Below, piece after piece: positions 38,102 to 47,597 of a stretch of 64,000 bases of DNA; position 1 is the stretch's first letter, and each line of letters begins with the position of its first letter. The position numbers were made by a program, and so were the translations under genes. The notes beneath the pieces are model-generated. The model saw nothing but the letters and a program-made list of their open reading frames with translations, searched no databases and was not told the DNA's origin. This DNA is from Actinomadura nitritigenes (GTDB lineage: Bacteria > Actinomycetota > Actinomycetes > Streptosporangiales > Streptosporangiaceae), in NCBI RefSeq assembly GCF_017573545.1, contig NZ_JAGEOK010000003.1, forward strand, positions 248,001 through 312,000, written 5' to 3'.

Positions 38102-39265
38102 TCAGTCGCCGAGGATCGCGTCCACGAACGCCTCCGGCTCGAACGGGGCGAGGTCGTCCGGGCCCTCGCCCAGCCCGACCAGCTTCACCGGGACGCCCAG
38201 CTCGCGCTGCACCTGGACCACGATGCCGCCCTTGGCGGTGCCGTCCAGCTTGGTCAGCACCACGCCGGTGATGTTGACGACCTCGGCGAACACGCGGGCC
38301 TGCTGCATGCCGTTCTGCCCGGTCGTGGCGTCCAGGACGAGCAGCACCTCGTCCACCTCGGCCTGCTTCTCCACGACCCGCTTGACCTTGCCGAGCTCGT
38401 CCATCAGCCCGGTCTTGGTGTGCAGCCGGCCCGCGGTGTCGATGATCACCACGTTGACCTTGGTGTCGATGCCCTGCTTGACCGCGTCGAACGCGACGCT
38501 GGCGGGGTCGGCCCCCTCGTCCTTGCGGACGACCTGCGCGCCGACCCGCGAGCCCCACGTCTCCAGCTGGTCCGCGGCGGCGGCGCGGAAGGTGTCGGCG
38601 GCGCCGAGCAGCACGGTGTTGCCGTCGCCGACCAGGACGCGGCCGAGCTTGCCGCAGGTGGTGGTCTTGCCGGTGCCGTTGACGCCGACGACCATCAGCA
38701 CCGCGGGCCGGTCGCCGTGCGCCTCGGTGCGCAGGGAGCGGTCCAGGTCGGCGCCGATCTGCTTGACCAGCTCCTCCTTCAGCAGCGCGCGGACCTCCTC
38801 CGGGCTGCGGGTGCCGAGCACCTGCACCCGGGTCCGCAGGTCGTCGGTGACCTGGCGGGCGACGGCGGCGCCCATGTCGGCGGTGATGAGGGTGTCCTCG
38901 ATCTCCTCCCAGGCGTCGTCGTCGAGGGTGTCGCGCGACAGCAGCCCGAGCAGGGTCCTGCCGAACGTGTTCTGGGAGCGCGCGAGCCGGGCCCGGAGCC
39001 GGACGAGCCGTCCCGCGCCGGGGGGCGGCCGCTCGATCTCGATGGTGGGCGGCGGGGCCGGTGCCTCGGTGGGCGGCGCCCGCTCGATGGTGGGGGCCGC
39101 GGCCTCCGCCTCGTCGACGGCGGTCGCGCCGTGCTGCTCGGCGGGCGGCCGCTCGGCGGGCGGGACCGGCGGACGGCGGCGGCGGACCGGGCGGCGCAGC
39201 AGCATGACCCCGCCGACGATCAGCGCGACCGCGCACAGCGCGACGATGACGATCACATATTCCAT
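38102..39265 (-). CDS. ftsY: Signal recognition particle receptor FtsY
   Basis: 387 residues. One N-terminal membrane segment (YVIVIVALCAVALIVGGVML), a Pro/Glu-rich A region of about 60 residues, then the NG domain with GVNGTGKT at 194-201, DTFRAAAADQL, DTAGRL and TKLDGTAKGG. It docks Ffh-bound ribosomes to the translocon. ATG at 39265 with GGGGA upstream; codons before that are rejected because the membrane segment starts right at this Met. Confidence 0.95.
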   Translation of the reverse strand: MEYVIVIVALCAVALIVGGVMLLRRPVRRRRPPVPPAERPPAEQHGATAVDEAEAAAPTIERAPPTEAPAPPPTIEIERPPPGAGRLVRLRARLARSQNTFGRTLLGLLSRDTLDDDAWEEIEDTLITADMGAAVARQVTDDLRTRVQVLGTRSPEEVRALLKEELVKQIGADLDRSLRTEAHGDRPAVLMVVGVNGTGKTTTCGKLGRVLVGDGNTVLLGAADTFRAAAADQLETWGSRVGAQVVRKDEGADPASVAFDAVKQGIDTKVNVVIIDTAGRLHTKTGLMDELGKVKRVVEKQAEVDEVLLVLDATTGQNGMQQARVFAEVVNITGVVLTKLDGTAKGGIVVQVQRELGVPVKLVGLGEGPDDLAPFEPEAFVDAILGD

Positions 39266-39339
39266 AGCGTCCCCAGTTTTCCAGACCGGCGGCGCTGGAC
39301 CTAACCCCCGCCGATCACGCGCCCGCACGCATGCGAAGA

Positions 39340-39360
39340 GCACGCCCCCGGCGGGCGTGC
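39340..39360 (-). terminator. Hairpin after the DivIVA-domain gene
   Basis: An 8-bp perfect stem GCACGCCC/GGGCGTGC with a 5-base loop, 4 bases after the stop codon at 39365. No T-run. Confidence 0.5.
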
Positions 39361-39364
39361 CCGA

Positions 39365-40063
39365 TCAGCCCCGGAGCCGCGGCCCCGGGGTCTCCCCCGG
39401 TACCGATGCCCGTTCGGAGCTCTCCCACTCGTCGACGTTGCGCAGCAGGGCCTCCAGGTAGGAGCGCAGATGGGTGCGGTAGACATCGCTGTAGGTGCGC
39501 AGGTAGGCGATCTCGCGCTCCAGCTCGTGCCGCCGCGCGTCGTCGGGCGGGCCGCCCGGCCCGGGCGAGGCCGCCGCGGCGGGCGGCGGCACCGACCGGA
39601 CCGCGGCGTCGGCGACCTCGGCGGCCTTGCGGTGCGCGTCCTCCAGCAACTGCTCGGCGCGGCCCTTCGCGTCGGACAGGATCGCCTCGCGGTGCAGCCG
39701 GGCCTCGTGCGCCAGCTCGCGGGTGTAGCGCTCGGCGTCCGCGACGTACAGGTCGGCGGTCTGCTGGGCCTGCGACAGGATCCGGACGGCCTGGAAGTGC
39801 GCGTCCTCGGGGGCCATGACGCCGCCCGCGCCGCGGCCCGCCTGGGCGCGCAGCCGGTTCACCTCCTCGCCCAGCGCGGCCTTGTGGTTGAGGATCTGGA
39901 CGAGTTCCCGCTCGACGTACTGCAGGAAGTCGCGGACCTGGTCCTCGTCGTAGCCGCGGCGGCCGAGGGCGGCCCGCGCGAACACCACCGACTGCAGCTC
40001 GCCGGGGGTCAGCCGGGTGCCGTCGGGCACGACCGGGAGGTTCGGGGAGTTCACTGCGGTCAC
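39365..40063 (-). CDS. DivIVA-domain coiled-coil protein
   Basis: 232 residues. A DivIVA N-terminal motif (GRRGYDEDQVRDFLQYVERE, about residues 34-53) is followed by a long helical coiled coil with many Ala, Gln and Glu residues (DAHFQAVRILSQAQQTADLY). It resembles Wag31/FilP-type polarity proteins but is encoded outside the division cluster. The GTG at 40063 overlaps the flavohemoglobin stop as GTGA, so the two are co-translated, an unusual pairing. A role in scaffolding at the membrane is inferred. Confidence 0.8.
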   Translation of the reverse strand: MTAVNSPNLPVVPDGTRLTPGELQSVVFARAALGRRGYDEDQVRDFLQYVERELVQILNHKAALGEEVNRLRAQAGRGAGGVMAPEDAHFQAVRILSQAQQTADLYVADAERYTRELAHEARLHREAILSDAKGRAEQLLEDAHRKAAEVADAAVRSVPPPAAAASPGPGGPPDDARRHELEREIAYLRTYSDVYRTHLRSYLEALLRNVDEWESSERASVPGETPGPRLRG

Positions 40064-41259
40064 CTCTGTGCGTCGGCGAAGGATTCCAGGCGGATGCGGT
40101 CGCGGGCGACGCCCGACGCGACGAGCCGTTCGACGGCGGCCTCGGTCATCGCCGCCGGCCCGCACACGTAGGCGTCGTGGCCGGGCCAGGGGCCGCGCCG
40201 GGCCACCACGTCGGGCAGGTCGCCGTGCTCGACCTCCTCACCGGCGGGGCCTCCGGGGCCGGCCCCGTGCCCGCCGCCGGACCCCAGCAGCGCGGAGAAG
40301 CCGTGCCCGCCGGACTCGCCGGGCGCGGGCTCGTCCGACACGGCGGGGACGACGGTCAACCACGGCAGCTCGGCGGCGCGCTTGCCCAGGTCCTCCAGGT
40401 CGTACAGGCCGTCGCGGTCGCGGGCGCCGAAGAACAGGTGCACGCGCGGCGGTGCGGGCAGGCCGGCGATCTGCTCCAGGATCGCCTTGAGCGGCGCGAG
40501 CCCGGTGCTGCCCGCGACGAGCAGTACGTCCCGGCCGGACGACTCGTCCAGCGTGAGCGTGCCGATGGGCGCGCCCATCCGGACGCGGTCGCCGGGCTGG
40601 GTGGCGCGGACCAGGACGGGGCTGACCGGCCCGCCGTCCACCAGCCGGACGTGGAAGTCGACGGTGTGGTCGGGGCGCGGCGCGTTCGCCATCGAGTAGT
40701 ACCGCCAGTGCCGCAGCCGCGACGGCACCTCCAGCGCGACGGACTGCCCCGGCGTGTACGGCAGCGGGCGGTCCGGCCGGATCCGCAGCACGGCGATGTC
40801 GAAGCGGCGCCGCTCCGCCTCGACGACCTGGCCGTTCCACCAGGCGGGGCTGGCGAGCGCGTCCTCGTCGGCGGCCTCCAGCATGACCTTGGCGACCAGG
40901 CTGTAGGCGGCGTTCCAGTCGCTCTCGACGTCCGCGCTCCAGGCCGCGCCGGAGAAGTGCCGGAGCGTGGCGAGCAGGCTCGCGCCGACGTGCGGGTAGT
41001 GCTCGGCGACGATGCCGAAACGGCGGTGGTCGCGGCCGAGCTGGCGCAGGAACGGGACGAGGGCCGGCAGGTCGTCGGCCTTGGCGACGATCTGGCCGAG
41101 GGCGCGCAGCAGCTTGTCGCGCTGCCCGGTCATCCCGATCGGGAACATGTCGCGCAGGTGCGGGTTGCGCACGAACAGGTCGGAGTAGAAGAACAGCGCG
41201 ACGGCGTCGCCCTGCCCGGCGACGGCGGCGAAGTTGTCCTTCAGGCGCTGGGCGTCCAC
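40060..41259 (-). CDS. Flavohemoglobin-type fusion: globin plus ferredoxin-NADP reductase-like domain
   Basis: 399 residues. Globin domain at residues 1-135 with proximal His in AEHYPHVGASLL, then an FAD-binding barrel with RHWRYYSMANAP (the RxYS motif) and an NAD-binding domain with VAGSTGLAPLKAILE and YVCGPAAM. This is the architecture of Hmp-type NO dioxygenases, which turn NO and O2 into nitrate. A Gly-rich insert lies near residue 330. GTG start 7 bases after the preceding globin gene. Confidence 0.88.
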   Translation of the reverse strand: MDAQRLKDNFAAVAGQGDAVALFFYSDLFVRNPHLRDMFPIGMTGQRDKLLRALGQIVAKADDLPALVPFLRQLGRDHRRFGIVAEHYPHVGASLLATLRHFSGAAWSADVESDWNAAYSLVAKVMLEAADEDALASPAWWNGQVVEAERRRFDIAVLRIRPDRPLPYTPGQSVALEVPSRLRHWRYYSMANAPRPDHTVDFHVRLVDGGPVSPVLVRATQPGDRVRMGAPIGTLTLDESSGRDVLLVAGSTGLAPLKAILEQIAGLPAPPRVHLFFGARDRDGLYDLEDLGKRAAELPWLTVVPAVSDEPAPGESGGHGFSALLGSGGGHGAGPGGPAGEEVEHGDLPDVVARRGPWPGHDAYVCGPAAMTEAAVERLVASGVARDRIRLESFADAQR

Positions 41260-41266
41260 GCCGCGG

Positions 41267-41674
41267 TCAGGCGACGGGCTCGGCGGCGGCCTCCGTCATG
41301 ACCTGGGCGACCACGCCGTACGCGGCGGCCCAGTCGCGCTCCAGGTCCTCGTTCCAGTCGGGGCCGCTGAAGTAGGCGAGGGTCGCCAGCAGGCTGGCGC
41401 CGACGGGGCCGTAGTGCTCGGCGGCGACCCCGAATCCGTGGTGCCGGCGGCCGAGGTCCTGCAGGAACGGGACGAGCGTATCGGTGTCGTCGACCGTCGA
41501 CACGATCTGCGACAGCGCGCCGAGCAGCACCTCGTGCTGCTTGCTCATCGCGCCCGGGAACATGCTTCTGAGCTGCGGCTCCCGGGCGAACAGATCGGCG
41601 TAGAAATATTCGGCGACGACAATGCCGTTCGATCCCACCTGCGCGAAATTGTCCTTGAGTTTCTGCGCGTCCAC
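41267..41674 (-). CDS. Single-domain globin, paralogue of the adjacent flavohemoglobin globin domain
   Basis: 135 residues, a globin with no reductase. It starts MDAQKLKDNFA, almost the same as MDAQRLKDNFA in the next gene, and keeps the proximal His in AEHYGPVGASLLATL. It is probably a tandem duplicate of that domain. It may bind O2 or NO and use the neighbouring reductase in trans. GTG start; the 5-prime region of 300 bases has the operon promoter. Confidence 0.88.
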   Translation of the reverse strand: MDAQKLKDNFAQVGSNGIVVAEYFYADLFAREPQLRSMFPGAMSKQHEVLLGALSQIVSTVDDTDTLVPFLQDLGRRHHGFGVAAEHYGPVGASLLATLAYFSGPDWNEDLERDWAAAYGVVAQVMTEAAAEPVA

Positions 41675-41974
41675 GCTGTCCTCTCCAGCGGTTCTCCGAG
41701 CCCGGGCGGGGTGTCCGGGAGGGGAGCCGGAGAACCACGGGCCACATGACTAGTGGAACCATCGGACGGGCACAAGCCCGTCAGCGTCGCCGCGGGATCA
41801 CGGTCGGTGCACGCCGCCGCTCCCATTCCCCCACCACCGGGGAAAATGCGGCGACGGCAATGCGCTATTCGGACGCGAAATATTTCGGATGGACACCGGA
41901 AACGTCCACGGAACGAGACGCTGGTCCATGCCGCCCACCATTTGGAATGGTCCAATCAGCGGCAGAATGAAAAA
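41675..41974. other. Intergenic region upstream of the globin operon
   Basis: 300 bases without a credible gene, between the end of smc and the globin start. It contains a perfect 12-bp palindrome CGAAATATTTCG at 41876-41887, an AT-rich island for this genome, and a TTGGA-ATGG-TCCAA dyad near 41943-41956. Either could be a regulator site for the globin operon, for example a nitric-oxide sensor; this is not shown. A 74-codon plus-strand frame across it has no supporting features. Confidence 0.5.
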
Positions 41975-44900
41975 TCAGGCGGAGTCCTGCTCGCGGAGGC
42001 GCTGGCTCACGACCTGGGTGACGCCGTCGCCGCGCATGCTGACGCCGTAGAGGGCGTCGGCGCCCTCCATGGTGCGCTTCTGGTGGGTGATCACGATGAG
42101 CTGGGACGACTCGCGCAGCTCCTCGAACACGGTGATCAGCCGCTGGGTGTTGGTGTCGTCCAGCGCGGCCTCGACCTCGTCGAGCACGTAGAACGGCGAC
42201 GGACGGGCCTTGAACACCGCGACCAGGAACGCGATCGCGACCAGCGACCGCTCGCCGCCCGACAGCAGCGACAGGCGCTTCACCTTCTTGCCGGGCGGGC
42301 GCGCCGCGACCTCGACGCCGGTGGCGAGCATGTCCTCCGGCTCGGTCAGCGACAGGCTCCCCTCGCCGCCGGGGAACAGCCGCGCGAAGATCCGCTCGAA
42401 CTCGCGCGCGGTGTCGTCGTAGGCGGCGGCGAACACCTGCTGCACCCGGTCGTCGACCTCCTTGACCAGGGCGAGCAGTTCCCGCTGCGTCTTCTTCAGG
42501 TCGTCGAGCTGCGAGGTGAGGAACGCGTGCCGCTCCTCCAGCGCCGCGAACTCCTCCAGCGCGAGCGGGTTGACCTTGCCGAGCTGGTTGAGCTGGCGCT
42601 CGGCGGCCTTGGCCCGCTTCTCCTGGACGGCCCGCACGTAAGGGACGGGCCGGGCGTCCTCGCCCTTGTCGGGGTCGGGCGGGACGGGCTGGTCGGGCCC
42701 GTACTCGTTCACGAGGGACTCGGTCTCCAGGCCGAACTCCTCCAGCGCGCGCTGCTCCAGCTGTTCGAGGCGGAGCCGCTGCTCGGCGCGCGCGACCTCG
42801 TTGCCGTGCACGACGTTGACGAGCCGCTCCAGCGTGCCCGACAGTTCCCGGACCTGGGTGCGGACGACCTTGAGCTCGGCCTCGCGGGCCGCCTTGGCCT
42901 GCTCCGCGGCCTCCCGCCGGCGGACGGCTGCGGCCAGCGACAGCTCGATCCGGTCCAGCGCGGTGCGCGCGCCCTTGAGGACGGCCTTCGCGGTCCTCGC
43001 CTGGAGCTCGCGGCGGGCGCGGCGCTCGGCGGCGCGGGCGCGCTCCTCGCGCTCGCGGCGGGCGCCGCGCTCCAGCGCGTCGGCGCGGCCGGTGATGGCC
43101 TGGACGCGCTCCTCGGCGGTGCGGACGGCCAGCCGCGCCTCCATCTCCGACGAGCGCAGCACCCGGAGGCGCTCGGCGAGCTCGTCGCGGGCGTCGGTGT
43201 CGTGCCCGGCCTCGTCGGCGACCTCGGCGGCCTCCTCCGACTCGGCGAGCCGCACCGCCAGCTCCTCGGCGGCCTCGGTGTCGCGCTCCAGCGACTCGTT
43301 CGCCGCGTCCAGGGCCTTGGTGAGCCGTTCGGCCTCGCCGCGCGCGGCGCGGACGTCGGCCTCCAGCCGTGCGGCGCGCTTGGCCTCCTGCGCGGCCTGC
43401 GCGTCGAACTCGCGGAGCCGCGCGCGGACCCGGTCGAGGTCGGACTGTGCCTGGTTCACCCCGGTCTGGGCCTGGTTGGCGGCGGCCTGCGCCGCGTCCA
43501 GCGCCGCCTGCGCGGACTGCTCGGCCTCCGCCGACGCGGTGAGCCCCTCCGCGGCGGCCGCGGCGGCGGTCTCGGCCGCGGCGAGGTCCTCGGTGGCCTG
43601 GTCGAGGGTGGCGCGCATCTGCAGCAGGCTCTGCCCGCCGCCGGCGGCGCCGCCCTGCGCCCAGTGCGCGCCGACGAGGTCGCCGTCGCGGGTGACGGCG
43701 CGCAGCGCGGGCTCGCGGCGGACGAGCGCGGCGGCGGCGGGAACGTCGTCGACGACGGCGACGCCGCGCAGCAGATGCTCCAGCGCGGGACGCACCGCGT
43801 CGGGCACGGTCACCGCGTCGGCCGCGTGGTCGACGCCGGGCACGCGTTCGGACCTGCCGGGGTCTCCGCCGCCGACGAGCAGGCCGGCGCGGCCCGCGTC
43901 GCGGGACCGCAGCAGCGTCAGCGCCGCCTCGGCGGTGTCGAGCGACCCGACCGCGATGGCCTGCGCCGCGTCGCCCAGCGCGGCGGCCACCGCCGTCTCG
44001 TAGCCCGGGCGGACGGTCAGCAGCGAGGCGACCGTGCCGAGCACGCCGTCGACCGACCCGTCGGCGCCCGCCGCGAGCAGCGCCTCGCCGCCGTCGGCGG
44101 CGCTGGCGAGGGTCAGGTTCAGCGCCTCGATCCGCGCCTGCAGCGCGGTGACCTTCTTCTGCGCGGCCTGGTCGGCGGTCCGTGCGGCGGCGACGGCGGA
44201 GCGCGCCTCCTTCAGCGCGCGGCGCGGCTCGTCGACGGCGGCGCGGGCGGCCTCGGCGGCGTCCTTGGCGGTGGCGAGCGCCTCCTGCGCCATCTCGTGC
44301 TCGGCGGCGAGCGCCGGGTCCTCGACGACCTCGGCCTCGAACGCCTCGAACTCGGCCTGCGCGGTCTCGGCGCGCTGCTCGGCCTCGGCCCGGGCGTCCG
44401 CGAGCCGGCCGATCTCCGAGCGGCCCGCCTGCGCCTTGCTGCGCAGCGCCTCGACGCGGCCGCGCAGCCGCGCCAGCTCCTCGCGGCGGTCGGCGGCGGC
44501 GCGGGCGGCGGCCTGCAGCCGGCGCTCCTCGGCGGCGAGCGCCTCCTCGGCTCCGGTGCGCTGCTCGACCGCGTCGGCCAGCCCGTCCTGCGCCTCGTCG
44601 AGCGCGGCGCGGAGCATCTCCTCCTGCTCGCGGATCTCGGCGGCCTCGCGCTCCATGTCCTCGGGGTCGCGCCCGCGGCGCTCCTCCTCGCGGGCTTCGG
44701 AGGCGTTGCGGTTCCGCTCGGCGGCGAGGTCGGCGACGCCCCGCAGCCGCTCCTTCAGCGCCGACAGCCGGAACCAGGTGTCCTGCACCTGCGCGAGCTT
44801 CGGCGCCTGCTCGGCCTCCTCGGCCTCCAGGACCGCCTCGCGCTCCTGCGCCTCGGCGAGGGCGCGCTCGGTCTCGGTGCGGCGCTCGCGGATCGCCGCC

Positions 44901-45643
44901 TCGTCGGCGGCCTCCTGCTCCAGCCTGGTGCGCAGCGTGACCAGGTCGTCGGCGAGCAGCCGCAGCCGCGCGTCGCGCAGGTCGGCCTGGATGACGGCGG
45001 CGCGGCGGGCGATCTCGGCCTGCTTGCCGAGCGGCTTGAGCTGGCGGCGCAGCTCGGTGGTGAGGTCCTGGACGCGGGTGAGGTTCGCCTGCATCGCGTC
45101 CAGCTTCCGCAGCGCCTTCTCCTTGCGCTTGCGGTGCTTGAGGACGCCGGCGGCCTCCTCGATCACCGCGCGGCGGCCCTCGGGGCCGGAGTGCAGCACG
45201 CGGTCGAGCTGCCCCTGCCCGATGATCACGTGCATCTCGCGACCGATGCCGGAGTCCGACAGCAGCTCCTGGATGTCCAGCAGCCGGCACGAGTCGCCGT
45301 TGATGGCGTACTCGCTGGACCCGGACCGGAACATCAGCCGGCTGATCGTGACCTCGGTGTAGTCGATCGGCAGCGCCCCGTCGGCGTTGTCGATCGTCAG
45401 CACGACCTCGGCGCGGCCGAGCGGCGCCCGGTTCGCGGTGCCGGCGAAGATGACGTCCTCCATCTTGCCGCCGCGCAGCGACTTGGCGCCCTGCTCGCCC
45501 ATCACCCAGGCCAGCGCGTCCACCACGTTGGACTTGCCCGACCCGTTGGGGCCGACGACGGCGGTGATGCCCGGCTCGAACTTCAGCGTCGTGGAGGACG
45601 CGAAGGACTTGAAGCCGCGCAGCGTCAGGGTCTTCAGGTACAC
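41975..45643 (-). CDS. smc: Chromosome segregation ATPase SMC
   Basis: 1222 residues. N-terminal Walker A GPNGSGKS at 31-38, two long coiled coils, a hinge near 510-660 (RPGYETAVAAALGDAAQAIA), and the C-terminal ABC signature LSGGERS from residue 1127 with Walker B YVLDEVEAALDD. It folds and segregates the chromosome with ScpA and ScpB, which are not in the window. GTG start at the typical VYLKTLTLRGFKSFA. Confidence 0.96.
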   Translation of the reverse strand: MYLKTLTLRGFKSFASSTTLKFEPGITAVVGPNGSGKSNVVDALAWVMGEQGAKSLRGGKMEDVIFAGTANRAPLGRAEVVLTIDNADGALPIDYTEVTISRLMFRSGSSEYAINGDSCRLLDIQELLSDSGIGREMHVIIGQGQLDRVLHSGPEGRRAVIEEAAGVLKHRKRKEKALRKLDAMQANLTRVQDLTTELRRQLKPLGKQAEIARRAAVIQADLRDARLRLLADDLVTLRTRLEQEAADEAAIRERRTETERALAEAQEREAVLEAEEAEQAPKLAQVQDTWFRLSALKERLRGVADLAAERNRNASEAREEERRGRDPEDMEREAAEIREQEEMLRAALDEAQDGLADAVEQRTGAEEALAAEERRLQAAARAAADRREELARLRGRVEALRSKAQAGRSEIGRLADARAEAEQRAETAQAEFEAFEAEVVEDPALAAEHEMAQEALATAKDAAEAARAAVDEPRRALKEARSAVAAARTADQAAQKKVTALQARIEALNLTLASAADGGEALLAAGADGSVDGVLGTVASLLTVRPGYETAVAAALGDAAQAIAVGSLDTAEAALTLLRSRDAGRAGLLVGGGDPGRSERVPGVDHAADAVTVPDAVRPALEHLLRGVAVVDDVPAAAALVRREPALRAVTRDGDLVGAHWAQGGAAGGGQSLLQMRATLDQATEDLAAAETAAAAAAEGLTASAEAEQSAQAALDAAQAAANQAQTGVNQAQSDLDRVRARLREFDAQAAQEAKRAARLEADVRAARGEAERLTKALDAANESLERDTEAAEELAVRLAESEEAAEVADEAGHDTDARDELAERLRVLRSSEMEARLAVRTAEERVQAITGRADALERGARREREERARAAERRARRELQARTAKAVLKGARTALDRIELSLAAAVRRREAAEQAKAAREAELKVVRTQVRELSGTLERLVNVVHGNEVARAEQRLRLEQLEQRALEEFGLETESLVNEYGPDQPVPPDPDKGEDARPVPYVRAVQEKRAKAAERQLNQLGKVNPLALEEFAALEERHAFLTSQLDDLKKTQRELLALVKEVDDRVQQVFAAAYDDTAREFERIFARLFPGGEGSLSLTEPEDMLATGVEVAARPPGKKVKRLSLLSGGERSLVAIAFLVAVFKARPSPFYVLDEVEAALDDTNTQRLITVFEELRESSQLIVITHQKRTMEGADALYGVSMRGDGVTQVVSQRLREQDSA

Positions 45644-45908
45644 GCGCCCGTCGTCCTCCTCCTGCGCTGCCGGCTCCGGGAATCCGAACGAACGATACCG
45701 GCAGCGGGCGGTGCGAGCACGGCACCCGCACGGATGGGAGGCGGATTCGGGGCACGGCCCGGAACGCCGGACGAATGCCCGTTAATACGGCGAATGGCCG
45801 CAGAGACCCCGAGCTCGGTCAGACCGAAACCCTACGAAGGTTTGACCGGAGTTCGACCGCCCGGCGGCATGCTGTGACGCCCGTCGCCGGGTGGGGTGGG
45901 CAAAACAG
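45644..45908. other. smc upstream region
   Basis: 265 bases between the smc start and the terminator of the small coiled-coil gene. No gene is supported. It has a moderately AT-rich section around 45780-45845 where the smc promoter may lie, but no clear -35/-10 pair is visible. Confidence 0.5.
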
Positions 45909-45935
45909 AAGGGACGCCTGGTGACGGCGTCCCTT
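45909..45935 (-). terminator. Rho-independent terminator after the small coiled-coil gene
   Basis: A 10-bp perfect stem AAGGGACGCC/GGCGTCCCTT with a 7-base loop, followed on the minus strand by CTGTTTTGCCC. It lies 25 bases past the stop codon at 45961. Confidence 0.85.
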
Positions 45936-45960
45936 GTCCACTGCGAGGAAAAGGCGCCGA

Positions 45961-46158
45961 TCAGGTCAGCGCCGGTTCACGATCCTTCACCGCGAGCGAC
46001 ACCACGTCGTCGTCGGTCGCCGTCGCAAGCGCGTCGTTCTCCGCCTGAAGCCGTACGAGCTCGGCTTCCAGGTCCCGCACGCGCTGCTGCAGGCGCCGCA
46101 TCTCCGCGACCATCCGGGGGTCGGGACCGCCGACGTGGCCGAGTAGAGCCTTCGCCAT
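45961..46158 (-). CDS. Small conserved actinobacterial coiled-coil protein
   Basis: 65 residues. It reads MAKALLGHVGGPDPRMVAE, then a leucine-zipper-like helix (RRLQQRVRDLEAELVRLQAE) and an acidic tail. I recognise it as a short actinobacterial protein usually found near smc; function unknown. The ATG at 46158 has GGAGG 10 bases upstream. The upstream region 46200-46330 is AT-rich and includes TTGACC, a possible -35. It is a single-gene unit with its own terminator. Confidence 0.8.
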   Translation of the reverse strand: MAKALLGHVGGPDPRMVAEMRRLQQRVRDLEAELVRLQAENDALATATDDDVVSLAVKDREPALT

Positions 46159-46335
46159 GACTAAGGGTCCTCCACGCTGAGTAACCAGCAGGGATCGCGC
46201 ACGAGAAGCATCTGAATCGGTGCGCGTATCGTCTAGAGTCGCACCGGCCGGTGTCCTGGTCAAGACGCACATCACAGGCCGGTAACAACCTTCCTCTACT
46301 AGTTTAGCAGGTAAAAACCGGAACCCCCTACCCGG

Positions 46336-46662
46336 TCACCGTTCCAGGAAACCGGAGGCCTCGCCGCGCGGCTCGCTCCACCGCCGCGTCACGCCGGTCA
46401 CCTTCCCCGGGCGGTCCGGCGGGCCGGCGACGAGCGGCCGGCCGTCGAGCGGATCGGCCTCCAGCAGTTCCAGCAGCCGTTCGCAGTCCTTGCGGGTCCC
46501 CTCCGCCACGACCTCCACGCGCCCGTCGCTCAGGTTCGTCGCGCTGCCGGCCAGGCCCAGCTCCAGCGCGCGCGCCCGCACCCACCAGCGGAAGCCCACG
46601 CCCTGCACCCGGCCCCGCACCCATGCGGTCAGCCGCACCGTCTCCTGCTCCAGGTCCTCCAT
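46336..46662 (-). CDS. acyP: Acylphosphatase
   Basis: 108 residues. The signature [13 protein letters not shown] carries the phosphate loop and catalytic Arg; the second part, [15 protein letters not shown], carries the catalytic Asn. It hydrolyses acyl phosphates. A C-terminal tail of about 15 residues is longer than usual. It follows mutM by 41 bases. Start ATG with GAAGGG upstream. Confidence 0.92.
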   Translation of the reverse strand: MEDLEQETVRLTAWVRGRVQGVGFRWWVRARALELGLAGSATNLSDGRVEVVAEGTRKDCERLLELLEADPLDGRPLVAGPPDRPGKVTGVTRRWSEPRGEASGFLER

Positions 46663-46703
46663 CGCGCCCTTCCCGCCCCCCTCGATCCCGAACGCGGGGA
46701 AGC

Positions 46704-47597
46704 CTAGTACCGCACTCGGCGGGGCTTGGGCTGGCACACCGGGCAGCTGTAGGACGAGCGGTTCATGAACTCGTCGCGGCGGATCGGCGTCCCGCAGCGG
46801 CCGCACGGCTCGCCACGGCGGCCGTACGCCTCCAGCGACCGCTCGAAGTAGCCGCTCTCCCCGTTGACGTTGACGTACAGGCTGTCGAACGAGGTGCCGC
46901 CGACGGCCAGGGCGGCGCCCATGACCTCCCTGGCGGCCTCCAGCACGCGCGCGGCCTCCGCGCGGGTCATCGTCTCGGTCGGCCGCGCCCAGTGCAGCCT
47001 CGCCCGCCACAGCGCCTCGTCGGCGTAGATGTTGCCGACCCCGCTGATGAGGGACTGGTCGAGCAGCGCCCGCTTGATGCCCGTCTTGCGGCGGCGCAGC
47101 GCCCGGTAGAACGCCTCCGCGTCGAACGCGTCCTCCAGCGGGTCGGCGGCGATGTGCGCGATCGGCTCCGGGACGAGCGCGCCGGCGTCGAACGCGTCCG
47201 GCACGAGGTCGGCCACCATCAGGTGCCCGAACGTCCGCTGGTCGACGAAGCGCAGGTCGTGGCCGCCGTCGTCGAACACCATCCGGACCCGCAGGTGCTT
47301 CTCGCGCTCCCGGTCCGGCTCCCCGACGAGCAGCTGCCCGCTCATCCCGAGGTGGGCGAGCAGCGCCTCGCCCGCGTCGCCCTCCGACTCGGCGCGCAGC
47401 GGCAGCCACATGTACTTGCCGCGGCGGCGCGGGGCGAGCACGGTCCGGGCGGCGAGCCGCCCGGCGAAGTCGGCCGGACCGGCCTCATGGCGGCGGACCG
47501 ACCGCGGGTGCAGCACCTCGGCCGACGCGATCGTCCGGCCGGTCGTCCACCGCTCCAGCCCGCGCCGGACGACCTCGACCTCGGGGAGCTCAGGCAC
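46704..47597 (-). CDS. mutM: Formamidopyrimidine-DNA glycosylase
   Basis: 297 residues. Starts with PELPEVE after the initiator (Pro2 is the nucleophile, Glu3 catalytic), has the H2TH domain ending in [12 protein letters not shown], and a complete zinc finger with [11 protein letters not shown] and CPVCQ. It removes 8-oxoguanine. The GTG at 47597 is fixed by the required Pro2. It lies 4 bases after rnc. Confidence 0.95.
   Translation of the reverse strand: MPELPEVEVVRRGLERWTTGRTIASAEVLHPRSVRRHEAGPADFAGRLAARTVLAPRRRGKYMWLPLRAESEGDAGEALLAHLGMSGQLLVGEPDREREKHLRVRMVFDDGGHDLRFVDQRTFGHLMVADLVPDAFDAGALVPEPIAHIAADPLEDAFDAEAFYRALRRRKTGIKRALLDQSLISGVGNIYADEALWRARLHWARPTETMTRAEAARVLEAAREVMGAALAVGGTSFDSLYVNVNGESGYFERSLEAYGRRGEPCGRCGTPIRRDEFMNRSSYSCPVCQPKPRRVRY

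Noticed and set aside
41753..45877. A 1374-codon plus-strand open frame
   Set aside because: Antisense shadow of smc; no ribosome binding site and only Leu/Gly/Arg-rich repetitive text.
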